Assembly (NCBI GenBank): GCA_016707895.1
Contig: JADJGV010000037.1
Location: forward strand, 62,001-126,000
Source: Myxococcales bacterium
GTDB taxonomy: Bacteria; Myxococcota_A; Polyangia; Haliangiales; Haliangiaceae
Direction of reading: 5' to 3'
Length of the DNA stretch: 64,000 bases
Below the pieces are notes generated by a model that saw only the letters and a list, made by a program, of their open reading frames with translations, made no database searches and was not told the DNA's origin. This document shows positions 39,111 through 52,278 of this stretch, piece after piece. The position numbers were made by a program, and so were the translations under genes. The first letter of the stretch is position 1; each line of letters begins with the position of its first letter.

Positions 39111-40040
39111 CTACTTGCCGAAGCGATACGTGGTGAACATCGAGTCCATGCGCGTGTCCTGGCCCACGCTGAACGTGTTCATGCAAGAGTCGTCGGTGTA
39201 GTCCATGAAGTTGGTGATCGGGTCGTTGCCGGCGATGTTCGCGCAGGTGTTGCGACCGACCGGGCAGCCATAGGCCGGGCTCTTCTCGGCCGGGGTGTCG
39301 GCGACGCCGTCACCGCCGGTGGCCTGGCGCGCGCAGCCACCCTGGAACGTGTGGTACAGGCCCATCCAGTGGCCGACCTCGTGGGTGGCGGTGTCGCCGA
39401 GGTTGTACGGCGCCGCCGTGCCGCCAGGCAGCGACGAGTACAGGAGGACCACGCCGTCCATCTTCGGGCTCGACGCGTAGCTCGACGGGAAGGTCGCCCA
39501 GCCGAGCAGGCCGCCGCCCATGTTGTTCGAGTAGATGTTCAGCGCGGACGCGGTCCCCTGGCGCAGCGCATTCTTCATTTGCGACTCGCACGTGCCGCCG
39601 CTGCAGGTGTACCAGCTCGCGTTGGTGGTGCGGTCCGTCGCCCGCAGCTGGAACTCCCAGCCGGTCGACGCGTAGGCCGCGTTGAGCACGGTGATCTGGT
39701 TCGCGATCTGCTGGTCGGTGATGTCGCCGTTGGCGACGCCCGTGCCGTTGCGGATGACGTGCCAGTAGACCGGGATGATCCCGCCGGTCGCGTTGGCAAC
39801 GGTGTCGTTCTTGTGCGCGGCGAGGTACGTGCCCACCTCGTCGTCGATCGCCTGCATCTCGGCGACGTCGACGTCCGGCGTGGCGCACAGGCGGTTGTTG
39901 GACTCAGACCAGCCTGGGCGCTGATCGCCTTCCACGACGGGGCCGCTGTCGTCGATGGTGTCCTGGTCCTCCATCACGCAGGCGCCGAGCGCCAGCAGAC
40001 CGAGCGGCAGAAGAATCGAAGCGCGAGAAGCAAGACGCAT
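39111..40040 (-). CDS. M43-family (pappalysin/cytophagalysin) metalloprotease lipoprotein
   Basis: Encodes 309 residues. A lipobox ALGAC marks Cys21, followed by an acidic linker. The extended zinc motif HEVGHWMGLYH (His220, Glu221, His224, His230) and a Met-turn (NFMDYTDDSC) define metzincin family M43. Cys pairs near the active site fit the disulfides of this family. It should cut proteins outside the cell, in keeping with a predatory or degradative way of life; that is inference. GGGAG lies ahead of the ATG at 40040. The 373-base region upstream (40041-40413) presumably carries its promoter. Confidence 0.9.
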   Translation of the reverse strand: MRLASRASILLPLGLLALGACVMEDQDTIDDSGPVVEGDQRPGWSESNNRLCATPDVDVAEMQAIDDEVGTYLAAHKNDTVANATGGIIPVYWHVIRNGTGVANGDITDQQIANQITVLNAAYASTGWEFQLRATDRTTNASWYTCSGGTCESQMKNALRQGTASALNIYSNNMGGGLLGWATFPSSYASSPKMDGVVLLYSSLPGGTAAPYNLGDTATHEVGHWMGLYHTFQGGCARQATGGDGVADTPAEKSPAYGCPVGRNTCANIAGNDPITNFMDYTDDSCMNTFSVGQDTRMDSMFTTYRFGK

Positions 40041-40413
40041 CAGTAGCTCCCTCGTTTGGCCGTTGTGGTGGCGGACTCTTCAGCACGTGGCGTTCCAAGG
40101 CAGAGATCGGATCACCTGACGCGCCGCGACGCACACGCCCTTACGCGATTGCAACTACTTGAGCTGCTTCGGAAACGACGGGACACCACGGGACACGACG
40201 CCGACCTACATGTATCGGTGGAGGAGTTCCACCCCACCATGGGGACTCGGTGTGTCAGCCTGTCCTAGCTGCGGCGGAGTTCCGCCACAGCGACTCCGTG
40301 GGCGGACGGAGGGCGTGGTCATGCCTCGACGGACAAGGTGCGATCTGTCGTCGCTTGCACGCCTTCACCCACACGCCCACACGAAGCCCAAGCTCTGCGA
40401 CCGACCCCGTTCG
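40041..40413. other. Intergenic region with two small hairpins, no gene
   Basis: 373 bases between two minus-strand genes, less GC-rich than the rest. Two perfect inverted repeats stand out: GGTGGA-5-TCCACC around 40211 and GGCGGA-2-TCCGCC around 40275. GGGACAC occurs twice in a short row near 40178. I find no convincing open frame with a ribosome site. It probably holds the metalloprotease promoter, but I cannot fix the boxes. Confidence 0.4.
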
Positions 40414-40665
40414 TCAGTGCGTGTTGTCGAACTTGATGCCTGCCTCGACCTCGGCGATGGCGCTGGTGACCAGCTCGATGGCCTTGACCCGATGCCCGCC
40501 CTTGTCGGGCGTGGCGGCGACGAGCTGGTTCTTGGCCTTCTTGAGCGTCGCCAGCGCGACGCGCATGTGCGGCTGGCGGTCGGCCTCGGCGGTGTGGGTG
40601 AGCTGCGAGGCCGCGAGGCCGAGCAGGAGCGCGATGGTCGTGAGCTTCCAGGGGTTGGTCCGCAT
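40414..40665 (-). CDS. Small exported protein of unknown function
   Basis: Encodes 83 residues. The N-terminal 30 residues are a signal peptide (TTIALLLGLAASQLTHTAEA), and the mature part is one or two helices (HMRVALATLKKAKNQLVAATPDKGGHRVKAIELVTSAIAEVEAGIKFD). The size and helix pattern suggest a small periplasmic helical-bundle protein, which in bacteria is often a stress protein, but I do not recognise a family. GGAGAGG lies 7 bases before the ATG. It is divergent from the phosphohexomutase gene. Confidence 0.72.
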   Translation of the reverse strand: MRTNPWKLTTIALLLGLAASQLTHTAEADRQPHMRVALATLKKAKNQLVAATPDKGGHRVKAIELVTSAIAEVEAGIKFDNTH

Positions 40666-40788
40666 GACCCGATCCTCTCCAAGACCCGGGCCAGCGCCAA
40701 GGTAGCGATGGGGTTGCGGCGCCGGGGCCTCGCGGTCCCGGCGCCAGCGTCGGTCCAGGTAGGTGCGGCTCGCGTATAGTCCCGCGCG

Positions 40789-42528
40789 ATGTCTTCCATC
40801 GACCGCGCGCGGGCCTGGGCGGCCCGCGATCCTGATCCCGAGACCCAGGCCGAGCTGACCGCGCTGATCGAGCGCGCCGAGCGCGGCGACGCCGCCGCCA
40901 GCGCCGACCTCGACGAGCGCATGGGCGGCCGCCTCGAGTTCGGCACCGCCGGCATCCGCGGCGTGCTGGCCGCCGGCCCGCAGCGCATGAACCAGCTGCA
41001 GGTGCGCGAGGTGACCGCCGGCCTCGCGGCCTATCTCCTCGCCGAGGTCCCCGACGCTCGCACTCGCGGCGTGGTGGTCGGCCACGACGCCCGTCGCAAG
41101 TCGCGGCAGTTCGCCGAGGAGACCGCGGCGGTGCTGGCGGCGGCGGGGATCGCCGTGTGGCTGGCCGACGATCACTGGCCGACGCCGGTGACGGCGTACG
41201 CGGTGCGGGCGCTCGACGCCGCCGGCGGGGTCATGGTCACCGCCAGCCACAACCCGCCCGAGTACAACGGCTACAAGGTCTACTGGGGCAACGGCGCGCA
41301 GATCATCCCGCCGATCGACGGCGGCATCGCCCGCGCGATCGAGGCCGCGGCCGCCCAGCCGATCGCGGTGACCGACCTGGCGGCGGCGCGCGCCGCCGGC
41401 CTGGTGCGCTCGATCGGCGCCGACCTCGAGCGCGACTACGTCGCGGCGGTGCTGGCGCTGCAGGTCGAGCCGACGCTCGATCGCGCGGCGCTGCCGATCG
41501 CGTACACGCCGCTGCACGGCGTCGGCGCCGCGCTGGTCGAGCGGGTGCTGGCCGCGGCCGGGTTCGATCGGGTGACGACCGAGCCCGGGCAGCGCACCCC
41601 CGATGGCGCGTTCCCGACGGTGGCGTTCCCCAACCCCGAGGAGAAGGGCGCGATGGATCGGGTGCTGGCGCTGGCGGCCCGCGAGGGCGCGGCGCTGGTG
41701 CTGGCCAACGACCCCGACGCCGACCGCCTGGCGGTGGCGATCCCCGACGCGGCGGCCGCCAGCGGCTACCGCATGTTGACCGGCGATCAGGTCGGCGTGC
41801 TGCTCGCCGACTACCTGCTGGCCCACGCCGGCGATGGCCGTCGCCTGGTCGCGTGCTCGCTGGTGTCGTCGCAGATGCTGGGGTTCCTGGCCGCGGCCTA
41901 CGGCGCCGAGAACAAGGAGACGCTGACCGGGTTCAAGTGGATCGCCAACGAGGCGATGGCGTGGACCGCGGCCACCGGCGGGCGCTTCGTGCTCGGCTAC
42001 GAGGAGGCGCTGGGCTACTCGGTCGGCGAGCTGGTCGCCGACAAGGACGGCGTCTCGGCGGCGCTGCTGTTCGCCGAGCTGGCGGCGTGGAACCGCGCCC
42101 GCGGCCGCAGCGTCGCCGAGCACCTCGACGAGCTGTACCGCCGGGTCGGGCTGTTCGTCACCGAGCAGGTGTCGATCACGCTGCCCGGCGCCGACGGCAT
42201 CGCCACGATCAAGCGCGGCATGGCCGCGGTGCGCGCGACGCCGCCGGCGGCGCTGGGCGCGGTCGCGGTCGAGCGGGTGCGCGATCTGGCCCGCGGCGAC
42301 GACGGCCTGCCGCCGTCGGACGTGCTGATCTTCGCGCTGGCCGGCGGCCGCCGCGTGATCATGCGGCCGTCGGGCACCGAGCCCAAGCTCAAGAGCTACT
42401 ACGAGGTGCGGGTGGCGGTCGGCGCCGACGAGCCGCTGGCGGCGGCGCGGGCCCGGGGCCAGGCCGAGCTGGCCGCGCTGCGCGACGCCCACCAGGCGGT
42501 GCTGCGCGCCGCGATGGAGCCCGCGTGA
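40789..42528 (+). CDS. Phospho-sugar mutase (phosphoglucomutase/phosphomannomutase family)
   Basis: Encodes 579 residues, the length of the PgcA-type alpha-phosphohexomutases. The active-site Ser loop TASHNPPEYNGYK, the metal site DPDADR, the sugar-recognition GYEEALGYSVG and the phosphate-binding RPSGTEPKLK are all present. It shifts phosphate between the 1 and 6 positions of glucose (or mannose) for glycogen, polysaccharide and envelope synthesis, in the cytoplasm. The N-terminal FGTAGIRGVL fits glucose-1-phosphate enzymes. Its stop overlaps the next gene by 4 bases (GTGA). Confidence 0.93.
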   Translation: MSSIDRARAWAARDPDPETQAELTALIERAERGDAAASADLDERMGGRLEFGTAGIRGVLAAGPQRMNQLQVREVTAGLAAYLLAEVPDARTRGVVVGHDARRKSRQFAEETAAVLAAAGIAVWLADDHWPTPVTAYAVRALDAAGGVMVTASHNPPEYNGYKVYWGNGAQIIPPIDGGIARAIEAAAAQPIAVTDLAAARAAGLVRSIGADLERDYVAAVLALQVEPTLDRAALPIAYTPLHGVGAALVERVLAAAGFDRVTTEPGQRTPDGAFPTVAFPNPEEKGAMDRVLALAAREGAALVLANDPDADRLAVAIPDAAAASGYRMLTGDQVGVLLADYLLAHAGDGRRLVACSLVSSQMLGFLAAAYGAENKETLTGFKWIANEAMAWTAATGGRFVLGYEEALGYSVGELVADKDGVSAALLFAELAAWNRARGRSVAEHLDELYRRVGLFVTEQVSITLPGADGIATIKRGMAAVRATPPAALGAVAVERVRDLARGDDGLPPSDVLIFALAGGRRVIMRPSGTEPKLKSYYEVRVAVGADEPLAAARARGQAELAALRDAHQAVLRAAMEPA

Positions 42529-43325
42529 CCGCGGTGCTCGACGGCACCGCGCTCGGCCGCTGGGTCGAGATCGCGCTGCCCGACGCGCCGTGGGGGCGGC
42601 CGGTGCCGTTCGTCGGCTTCGTCTACATGGACTGGGAGGCCGGCATGTCGGCCAAGGGCGGCCCGGCCGATCGCCCCGACGATCCCCCCAGCCTCACGGT
42701 GCGCCTGCCGATCGGCGCGCCGAGCCGCGTGCTCGAGGCCGCCGAGGTCGGCGCCCGGGCGACCCCGCCGGCGTGGGTGGCGCACTTCGGCCCGCAGCCG
42801 CCCATCGACGCGCCGTGGCGCCGCGATCCGCTGCTGCGCGGGCGCTGGCACAAGCAGTTCCCCGACGATCTGCAGGTGCTGGTGCACGACGGCGAGCCGC
42901 GCCGCACGCAGCGCGCGGCCGAGGGCTGCTGGGTGCGGGTCGACGCCAGCGAGCCGGCCCCGGCGCGGCCGAGCGCCACCAGCGACGGCGTCGCGATCGA
43001 TCGCAGCGCGGTGGTCTACGTCGGCACGCTGCTCAACCAGCCGCACGCGCTGACCACGCTGGCCCAGGGCGACCGGGTGCGGTTCGTCGCCGACCCCGGC
43101 GGCCGCCACCCGCTGATGGTGACCGCGGCGTACCTGGCCGAGCGCGCGGCGTGGACGATCGCGCCGTGCCCGCGCTGCGGGCTGGGCGAGGGCCTCGATC
43201 CGCCGTCGGTGATGGCGGCGACCCGGTTCCCCGACGCGGCGGTCGCGGTCGAGGCGTTCACCGCGCACTGCGCGGCGTGCGGGCCGCCGTCGGCGCTGAC
43301 GTTCAGCCGGATCGCGCCGGCGTAG
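42525..43325 (+). CDS. Hypothetical protein with two CxxC pairs
   Basis: Encodes 266 residues from GTG, overlapping the mutase stop. I do not recognise the fold. A central stretch HKQFPDDLQVLVHDGEPRRT carries a run of charged and aromatic residues. Near the end, CPRCGLGEG and AHCAACGPP form two Cys pairs that may bind zinc, separated by about 45 residues. There is no signal peptide or membrane helix. Being coupled to the sugar mutase suggests a cytoplasmic role linked to it, but nothing in the protein shows this. Confidence 0.7.
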   Translation: MTAVLDGTALGRWVEIALPDAPWGRPVPFVGFVYMDWEAGMSAKGGPADRPDDPPSLTVRLPIGAPSRVLEAAEVGARATPPAWVAHFGPQPPIDAPWRRDPLLRGRWHKQFPDDLQVLVHDGEPRRTQRAAEGCWVRVDASEPAPARPSATSDGVAIDRSAVVYVGTLLNQPHALTTLAQGDRVRFVADPGGRHPLMVTAAYLAERAAWTIAPCPRCGLGEGLDPPSVMAATRFPDAAVAVEAFTAHCAACGPPSALTFSRIAPA

Positions 43326-43328
43326 GCG

Positions 43329-44680
<1,352 letters not shown>

Positions 44681-44684
<4 letters not shown>

Positions 44685-46447
44685 GGTGGCTCCGCCGGTG
44701 GTACCACGAGAGCGGTCGCGACCGTCAGGCGGAAGCGCGCGCCGCCGGCGGGGGCGTCGTCGACGGCGATCGCCGCGCCGGCCCGGGTGACGAGGTGGCG
44801 CACCACCGCCAGCCCGAGCCCGGTGCCGACGCCGGCCGGCTTGGTGGTGACGAACGGGTCGAACACCCGGGCCCGCTCGGCCGGCGGCACGCCGGGGCCG
44901 TCGTCGCACACGTCGAGCGCGATCCGGCCGCCGGGCAGCGGGCTCCAGCCCACGGTGATCGCGCCGCCGGGCGCGGCGTGCAGCGCGTTGGTCACCAGGT
45001 TGACCAGCACCTGCTGCAGCGCGTGGCCGTCGAACCCGATCGCCGGCGCGTCGTCGAGCGTCACCGTCAGCGTCGCCTTGGCCTTGCGCACGGCGGGCGC
45101 CAAGAGCGCCGCCACCAGCCGGCCGATCTCGCCGGGCGCCACCGCCGTCGCCCGATCGCCGTCGGTCTCGGCGCGGGCGTAGCCCAGGAGGCCGGCGACG
45201 ATCGCCTTCATCCGGGTCGCCTCGTCGGCGATCAGCTCGAGCCCGGCGCGGTCGGCGTGGTCGGCCGGCTTGTCCTCGGCCAGCAGCGCCGCGTAGCCGA
45301 GCACGGTGGTCAGCGGGTTGTTGATCTCGTGGGCCACCTGCGCCGCCATCACGCCCACCGACGCCAGCCGATCGCCCCGGGCCAGCGCCGCCTGCAGCTC
45401 GGCGCGCTCGCCGATGCGGCCGGCCATCTCCTCGATGCGGGCGCCGAGCACGCCGACCTCGCCCGGGCCGCGGATCGGCGGCGCCGGCGCGGTGTCGCCG
45501 TGGGCGATCGCGTCGGCGCGGGTCGCCAGCGCGGCCAGCGGCCGGGTCAGGCGCGCCGCCAGGAACGCGCCCACGGCCAGCGCCAGCGCCAGCGCGATCA
45601 CCGCGACCAGGAGCGTCAGGCGGCGGGTCGCCGCCGCCACCGCGTAGGCGTCGCGCTCGGGCTGGGTCAGCACGATCGCCCAGCGCACGCCGCGCAGCGA
45701 CTGGTAGCTGGCCAGGTTGCGGAACACCGCCAGCTCGTCGGCGCGGCTGGTGTGCCCCTCGGCGGCGGCGCCCAGCGCGCGATCGATCGCGACGTCGCCC
45801 TTGCGCGAGGTGCCGACCGCGGCGCGGCGATCGGTGCTGGCGACGACGGTGCCGCGGCCGTCGACCACCGTCACCGTCGCGCCGGCGCCCAGCCGCGCGC
45901 CGCGCAGCGCGTCGGCGACGAAGCCGAGATCGATCTCGGCGACGAACACCCCGACCAGCGCGCCGGTCCGGCTGCGCGCCTGCACCACCAGCGGCACGTG
46001 GGCGCCCTCGGCGCTGAACGCGGCGTCGCCGACGTAGCCGCCGAAGCTGCGCGCCCCGAGGTCGACGCCGGGCGGCAGCGCGCCGCCCGCCACCGGCGCG
46101 CCGGTGGGATCGACGATCGTCACCCGCGCGATCACCGGCACGTCGCGATCGAGCCGGGCCAGCAGCCGCTCGGTGGCGCGGCGATCGAGCTCGCTGGCCG
46201 GCGCCGCGTCGACCCGGGTGTCGGCCCAGGTCGCGGCGGCGATCTCGACGGTGCGCCGGGCGTCCTGCAGCGTCGCGTCGAGCCCGGCGCCCAGCGCGCG
46301 GATCAGCGCCAGGTGGCCGCGCACCACCTCGCGCTCGAGATCGGCGCGGGTGCGGGCGAACGCCAGCGTGCCGATCGCCAGGGTCGGGATCAGCGCGGCC
46401 AGCGTCAGCACGCCGATCACCCGCAGCGCGAGCGAGCGCCGCCTCAT
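44681..46447 (-). CDS. Membrane sensor histidine kinase with Cache-like periplasmic domain
   Basis: Encodes 588 residues. Two membrane helices (about 10-30 and 295-320) flank a periplasmic domain of roughly 260 residues that resembles a dCache sensor (ARVTIVDPTGAPVAGG, then RSRTGALVGVFVAEIDLGFV). A HAMP linker (RLTRPLAALATRADAIAHGD) leads to VMAAQVAHEINNPLTTVLGYAALL with the phospho-His, and to NLVTNALHA, DDGPGVP and GTGLGLAV of the ATPase domain. It lies between the solute-binding protein (overlap 4 bases) and its NtrC-type regulator, which together form a complete signalling operon. Confidence 0.93.
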
Positions 46448-47616
46448 CGCGCCCCCGCCGCGAGCGCGCGGGTCCAGGCCCGGCGCACGCCGTCGAGCGC
46501 CTCGGCCGGCGTCGCGTCGCCGGCCACCACCGCCGCCACCGCCGGCGACAGATCGTCGAACAGCGCCGCCGACAGCGGGTGCCGCGGCAGCGGGCGCGCG
46601 GCGGCCAGCGCCGCGTAGGTCGCGCGGGCCAGCGGCGCCGCGGCGGCCAGCCCGTCCTCGGTGGTCGGCACCGCGCCCAGCCGGCGCGACCACGCCGCCT
46701 GGGTGGCCGGCGCGGTCAGCTCGCCGGCCAGCTCCCACGCGCGCTCGGGGGACCGCGCGCAGGTCGGCACCGCCAGCAGCTGCGCGCCGCGCGGCGCGCC
46801 CGGCAGCGCAGCGATCGCCAGCCCGCCCAGGCCGTCGGGGCCGTCGGTGGCCAGCGCCGGGTAGGCCCACGGCCCGCTGATCAAGATCGCCAGCTCGCCG
46901 CGGGCGAAGGCCGCCGCCTCGTGCTCGGCCTCGGCGCCCGGCGCCGGCGGCGGCGCGACCACGCCGCGCGCGAACAGCGCCGCCAGGTCGGCCAGGGCCG
47001 CCTCGGCGCCGGCGCCGTCGATGCCCAGCGTGCCGCGGGTGCCGTCGGCGACGTCAGCCCCGTGGCCGCGCAGGAACGGCACCAGCCAGTAGCCGTCGAC
47101 CCGCAGGCCCAGGCCGTGGCGACCCGGCGTCGTCGCCGCCGTCGCGGCGGCCTCGAGCTGCGCGAGATCCGCCGGCGGCCACGGCGTCGGCGGCGCGGCG
47201 GTCGCTGGCCGGATCAGCACCAGCCCGTCGAGCGACATCGGCACCGCGAGCAGGCGACCGTCCCAGCTCGCCAGCTCGCGCCCCGCGGACAGCCACGCCC
47301 GCGCCGCCAGCGCCGGCGGCGGCGGGCTCACCCGGCCGGCGGTGGCCAGCGCCGGCAGCCAGGTCGCGTCGATGCGCAGGAGGTCGGGGCAGTCGTCGGC
47401 CGAGGCCAAGGTCGCGCCCAGCACCGCCTCGGCGCGCGAGAACGGCAGGAGCGTCGCCTCGACCGCGGGCGCGCGGTCGGCGATCAGCTCGTCGAGCGCC
47501 GCCGCCTCGGCTGGGGCCAGCGTGTGGGCGAACCGCACCGGCGGCCCCTCGGCGCGGGGCGCGCGGTCGCACGCCGCCAGCGCCAGCGCGCCGGCGATCC
47601 AGATCCTGACTTGCAC
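46444..47616 (-). CDS. Extracellular solute-binding lipoprotein
   Basis: Encodes 390 residues. MQVRIWIAGALALAAC is a lipoprotein signal (Cys16). The mature domain has the type II periplasmic-binding pattern of the sugar-binding ABC family (VEATLLPFSRAEAVLGATLASADDCPDLLRIDATWLPALATAGRV, then AFARGELAILISGPWAYPAL). No transport permease or ATPase gene is nearby, so it may feed the adjacent kinase with ligand rather than a transporter. It is first in the operon, overlapping the kinase start by 4 bases. The ligand is not known; sugar or sugar-like compounds are the family norm. Confidence 0.82.
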   Translation of the reverse strand: MQVRIWIAGALALAACDRAPRAEGPPVRFAHTLAPAEAAALDELIADRAPAVEATLLPFSRAEAVLGATLASADDCPDLLRIDATWLPALATAGRVSPPPPALAARAWLSAGRELASWDGRLLAVPMSLDGLVLIRPATAAPPTPWPPADLAQLEAAATAATTPGRHGLGLRVDGYWLVPFLRGHGADVADGTRGTLGIDGAGAEAALADLAALFARGVVAPPPAPGAEAEHEAAAFARGELAILISGPWAYPALATDGPDGLGGLAIAALPGAPRGAQLLAVPTCARSPERAWELAGELTAPATQAAWSRRLGAVPTTEDGLAAAAPLARATYAALAAARPLPRHPLSAALFDDLSPAVAAVVAGDATPAEALDGVRRAWTRALAAGAR

Positions 47617-47648
47617 GTTGGCAGCCTACCGCGTGGTATCAACCGCGC

Positions 47649-48506
47649 GTGCGCAGCATGACCGGCTTCGGTCGCGGCGTCGCCCGCGCGGGCGACCTCC
47701 AGGTCACGGTCGAGGTGCGCGCGGTCAACCACCGCTTCCTCGACGTCAAGGTCCGCGGCACCGCGGCGCCGGTGCTCGAGGAGCTGGCGGTCGGCCGGGT
47801 GCGCGAGCGGCTCGAGCGCGGCGCGGTCACCGTCGTCATCGCCGTCGATCGCGGCGGCCCCGCGGCGGCCGGCATCGATCGCGCCGCCGCACGCCGGGTC
47901 TACACCGAGCTGGCCGAGCTGGCCCGCGAGCTGGCGCTGCCGCCGCCGCACCTGGCCGAGGTGCTGCGGGTGCCGGGCGTGATCGCCGCCCACGTCGTCG
48001 ACGGCGACGCCGCCGCGGCGCCGGTCGGCCAGGCGCTCGCCGCCGCGCTCGAACAGCTGTGCGCCCACCGCGAGCGCGAGGGTCAGGCCCTGGCCGCCGA
48101 TCTCGCCGCCCGGGTCGACGGCCTGCGCGCGCTGGTCGCCGAGCTCACCACCGAGGCCGCGGCCGCCGCGCCCGCCATCGCCGCGCGGCTGCGCGATCGG
48201 CTGGCCGAGGCGCTGGCGCCGGGCGCCGTCGCCCCCGATCGCCTGGCCCAGGAGGTGGCGATCCTGGTCGAGCGCGCCGACGTCACCGAGGAGCTGGTCC
48301 GGGCCCGGGCCCACCTCGACGCGCTGGCCGCGACGTTGGTGGCGACCGGCGCGGTGGGGCGGCGGCTGGACTTCCTGCTCCAGGAGCTGGGCCGCGAGAT
48401 CAATACCACCGGCGCCAAATCGGCGACCGCGGCGATCTCGGCCCGCGTCGTACAAGCCAAGGCCGAGCTTGAGAAGATGCGCGAGCAGGTGCAAAACCTC
48501 GAGTAA
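47649..48506 (+). CDS. yicC: YicC-family endoribonuclease-like protein
   Basis: Encodes 285 residues from GTG. The start MRSMTGFGRG and the AVNHRFLDVKVR segment are the family hallmark, and the C-terminal DUF1732-type end (GRRLDFLLQELGREINTTGAKS) is typical. E. coli YicC is reported to have endoribonuclease activity and to affect small RNAs. As in most bacteria, guanylate kinase follows directly, here after only 2 bases. Confidence 0.93.
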   Translation: MRSMTGFGRGVARAGDLQVTVEVRAVNHRFLDVKVRGTAAPVLEELAVGRVRERLERGAVTVVIAVDRGGPAAAGIDRAAARRVYTELAELARELALPPPHLAEVLRVPGVIAAHVVDGDAAAAPVGQALAAALEQLCAHREREGQALAADLAARVDGLRALVAELTTEAAAAAPAIAARLRDRLAEALAPGAVAPDRLAQEVAILVERADVTEELVRARAHLDALAATLVATGAVGRRLDFLLQELGREINTTGAKSATAAISARVVQAKAELEKMREQVQNLE

Positions 48507-48508
48507 GC

Positions 48509-49192
48509 GTGAGTACGCGTGGCTTCCTCCTCATCGTCTCGTCGCCCTCCGGGGCAGGCAAGACCACGCTCACGCGGCGGCTGCTGCGCGAGCACGACAC
48601 CATCGACTTCTCGGTGTCGTACACCACGCGACCGCAGCGGCCCGGCGAGCGCGACGGCGTCGACTACCACTTCATCGACAACGCGCGCTTCGATCGCATG
48701 GTCGAGGACGGCGAGTTCGCCGAGTGGTTCGTCGTCCACGGCAACCGCTACGGCACCGCCAAGGCGCCGATCGAGGCGTCCTTGGCCGCCGGCCGCGACA
48801 TGATCTTCGACGTCGACTTCCAGGGCGCCCGGGCCCTGGCCGGCGCCTGGCCGGCCGACTCGCTGCGGGTGTTCATCCTGCCGCCGGACCTGGCCACGCT
48901 GGCGTCGCGGCTGCGCTCGCGCGCGACCGACGCCGCCGACGTCATCGAGCGCCGGCTGCGCAAGGCCATCGAGGAGCTCGGGCACTTCGGCGAGTACGAC
49001 CACCTGATCGTCAACGCCGAGCTCGAGCCGGCGTACCAGGTGCTCCGCGCGGTCTACCTGACCCGCCGCTACGGCGACGTCGTGCGCCCCGACGTCGCGC
49101 TGCCGCTGCCGGCGCTGGCCGCCGCCCGCGACGCCAACACCGCGTCCGACCCCGCCGCCCACGCCCGCCGGCTCATCGCCACGGCCGGTTGA
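48509..49192 (+). CDS. gmk: Guanylate kinase
   Basis: Encodes 227 residues from GTG. The P-loop SPSGAGKTTL and GMP-binding SVSYTTRPQRPGERDGVDYHFI, plus the segment IFDVDFQGA, identify it. It phosphorylates GMP and dGMP to the diphosphates with ATP. It is a little longer than usual through a short C-terminal extension (ARDANTASDPAAHARRLIATAG). It follows yicC in the usual arrangement. No rpoZ follows before the next genes. Confidence 0.96.
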   Translation: MSTRGFLLIVSSPSGAGKTTLTRRLLREHDTIDFSVSYTTRPQRPGERDGVDYHFIDNARFDRMVEDGEFAEWFVVHGNRYGTAKAPIEASLAAGRDMIFDVDFQGARALAGAWPADSLRVFILPPDLATLASRLRSRATDAADVIERRLRKAIEELGHFGEYDHLIVNAELEPAYQVLRAVYLTRRYGDVVRPDVALPLPALAAARDANTASDPAAHARRLIATAG

Positions 49193-49321
49193 TCGCCGCG
49201 CAACCCCGCGCTGCGACAGCGGCCGCGGCGATCGCCGATGCCGAAACGCCTCGCGTGCGACAGGGTTCCTCGACGGTGGTTTTGCTTGACGGGCCGCCGC
49301 GGCGAGGCTCACGCTTGGCCT

Positions 49322-49978
49322 ATGGGGAATCGTCGATCGCTGATGTTGGCCGTGGTGGCGGCGGCGGGCCTCGCGCTGGGATCGGGCGCGTGCACGCGCA
49401 CCTTCCACTCGGAGGTCGTGCAGCCCAACCCGCTGGTGCGCCCGACCGAGACGCTGCGCGACTCGGAGATCGTCCGGATCATCACCGGCGACATGGAGCT
49501 CAACGTGCCGCGCGACCCCGAGTCGCGGGTCAGCCTGCTCCGGCACAAGCGCTACCCGCTGTTCAACGAGGCGTCGTTCACCGTGGTGTCGCGCGATCGG
49601 CTGCGCTTCCACGTGCAGCTCGAGCACAAGTGGATCGAGTGGGCCGATCTGTCGTCGTGGGAGGTCTACCTGGTCGACGATCGCGGCCAGCGCTACCTGC
49701 CCGAGGGCATCGAGCACGCCAAGACCAAGCACATGGTCAGCATGTGGGACTACGAGATCCGCTCGACCCAGCGCAACTACTTCGGCGACATCGTCGCGAT
49801 CAACGAGGACGGCTGGAAGCGCCGCACCACGCTGGGCTCGCTGTCGGTGTTCCGCGGCACCGCCGACTTCGTGTTCTACCAGCGCGATCTGTTCACGCCC
49901 GACATGCGCGGCATGACCCTGGTGGTGCGCCGCCCGGGCCAGGCGTTCGAGTTCGAGTGGAACTTCGAGGACCGGTAG
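49322..49978 (+). CDS. Putative lipoprotein of unknown function
   Basis: Encodes 218 residues. MGNRRSLMLAVVAAAGLALGSGAC ends in a lipobox-like site (Cys24). The mature part has a striking run of aromatic and charged residues (VQLEHKWIEWADLSSWEVYLVDDRGQRYLPEG) and ends in VRRPGQAFEFEWNFEDR, without a recognisable family. It may be part of an envelope complex; no evidence fixes this. It lies between gmk and the RelA/SpoT gene, in the place that rpoZ has in many proteobacteria, but it is unrelated. A TTGACG at 49286 may be a -35 box. Confidence 0.72.
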   Translation: MGNRRSLMLAVVAAAGLALGSGACTRTFHSEVVQPNPLVRPTETLRDSEIVRIITGDMELNVPRDPESRVSLLRHKRYPLFNEASFTVVSRDRLRFHVQLEHKWIEWADLSSWEVYLVDDRGQRYLPEGIEHAKTKHMVSMWDYEIRSTQRNYFGDIVAINEDGWKRRTTLGSLSVFRGTADFVFYQRDLFTPDMRGMTLVVRRPGQAFEFEWNFEDR

Positions 49979-50110
49979 CGGCGGTCCCGCTGTCGCCGAT
50001 CGACGACGATCGCCGCGACAGCTGGTGACGATCACGGCGGGCGCACGGCGCGTACTGGCGCCCCTCCGCCGGGCCGGGTATCCTCGTGAGTTCGAGGTGT
50101 CCGCCGCCGT

Positions 50111-52264
<2,154 letters not shown>

Positions 52265-52278
52265 GAGATTCAGCAGGA

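Noticed and set aside
40041..40413. Possible small open frames in the intergenic gap
   Set aside because: They lack ribosome sites and gene-like codon use, and the protein sequences show no motif.
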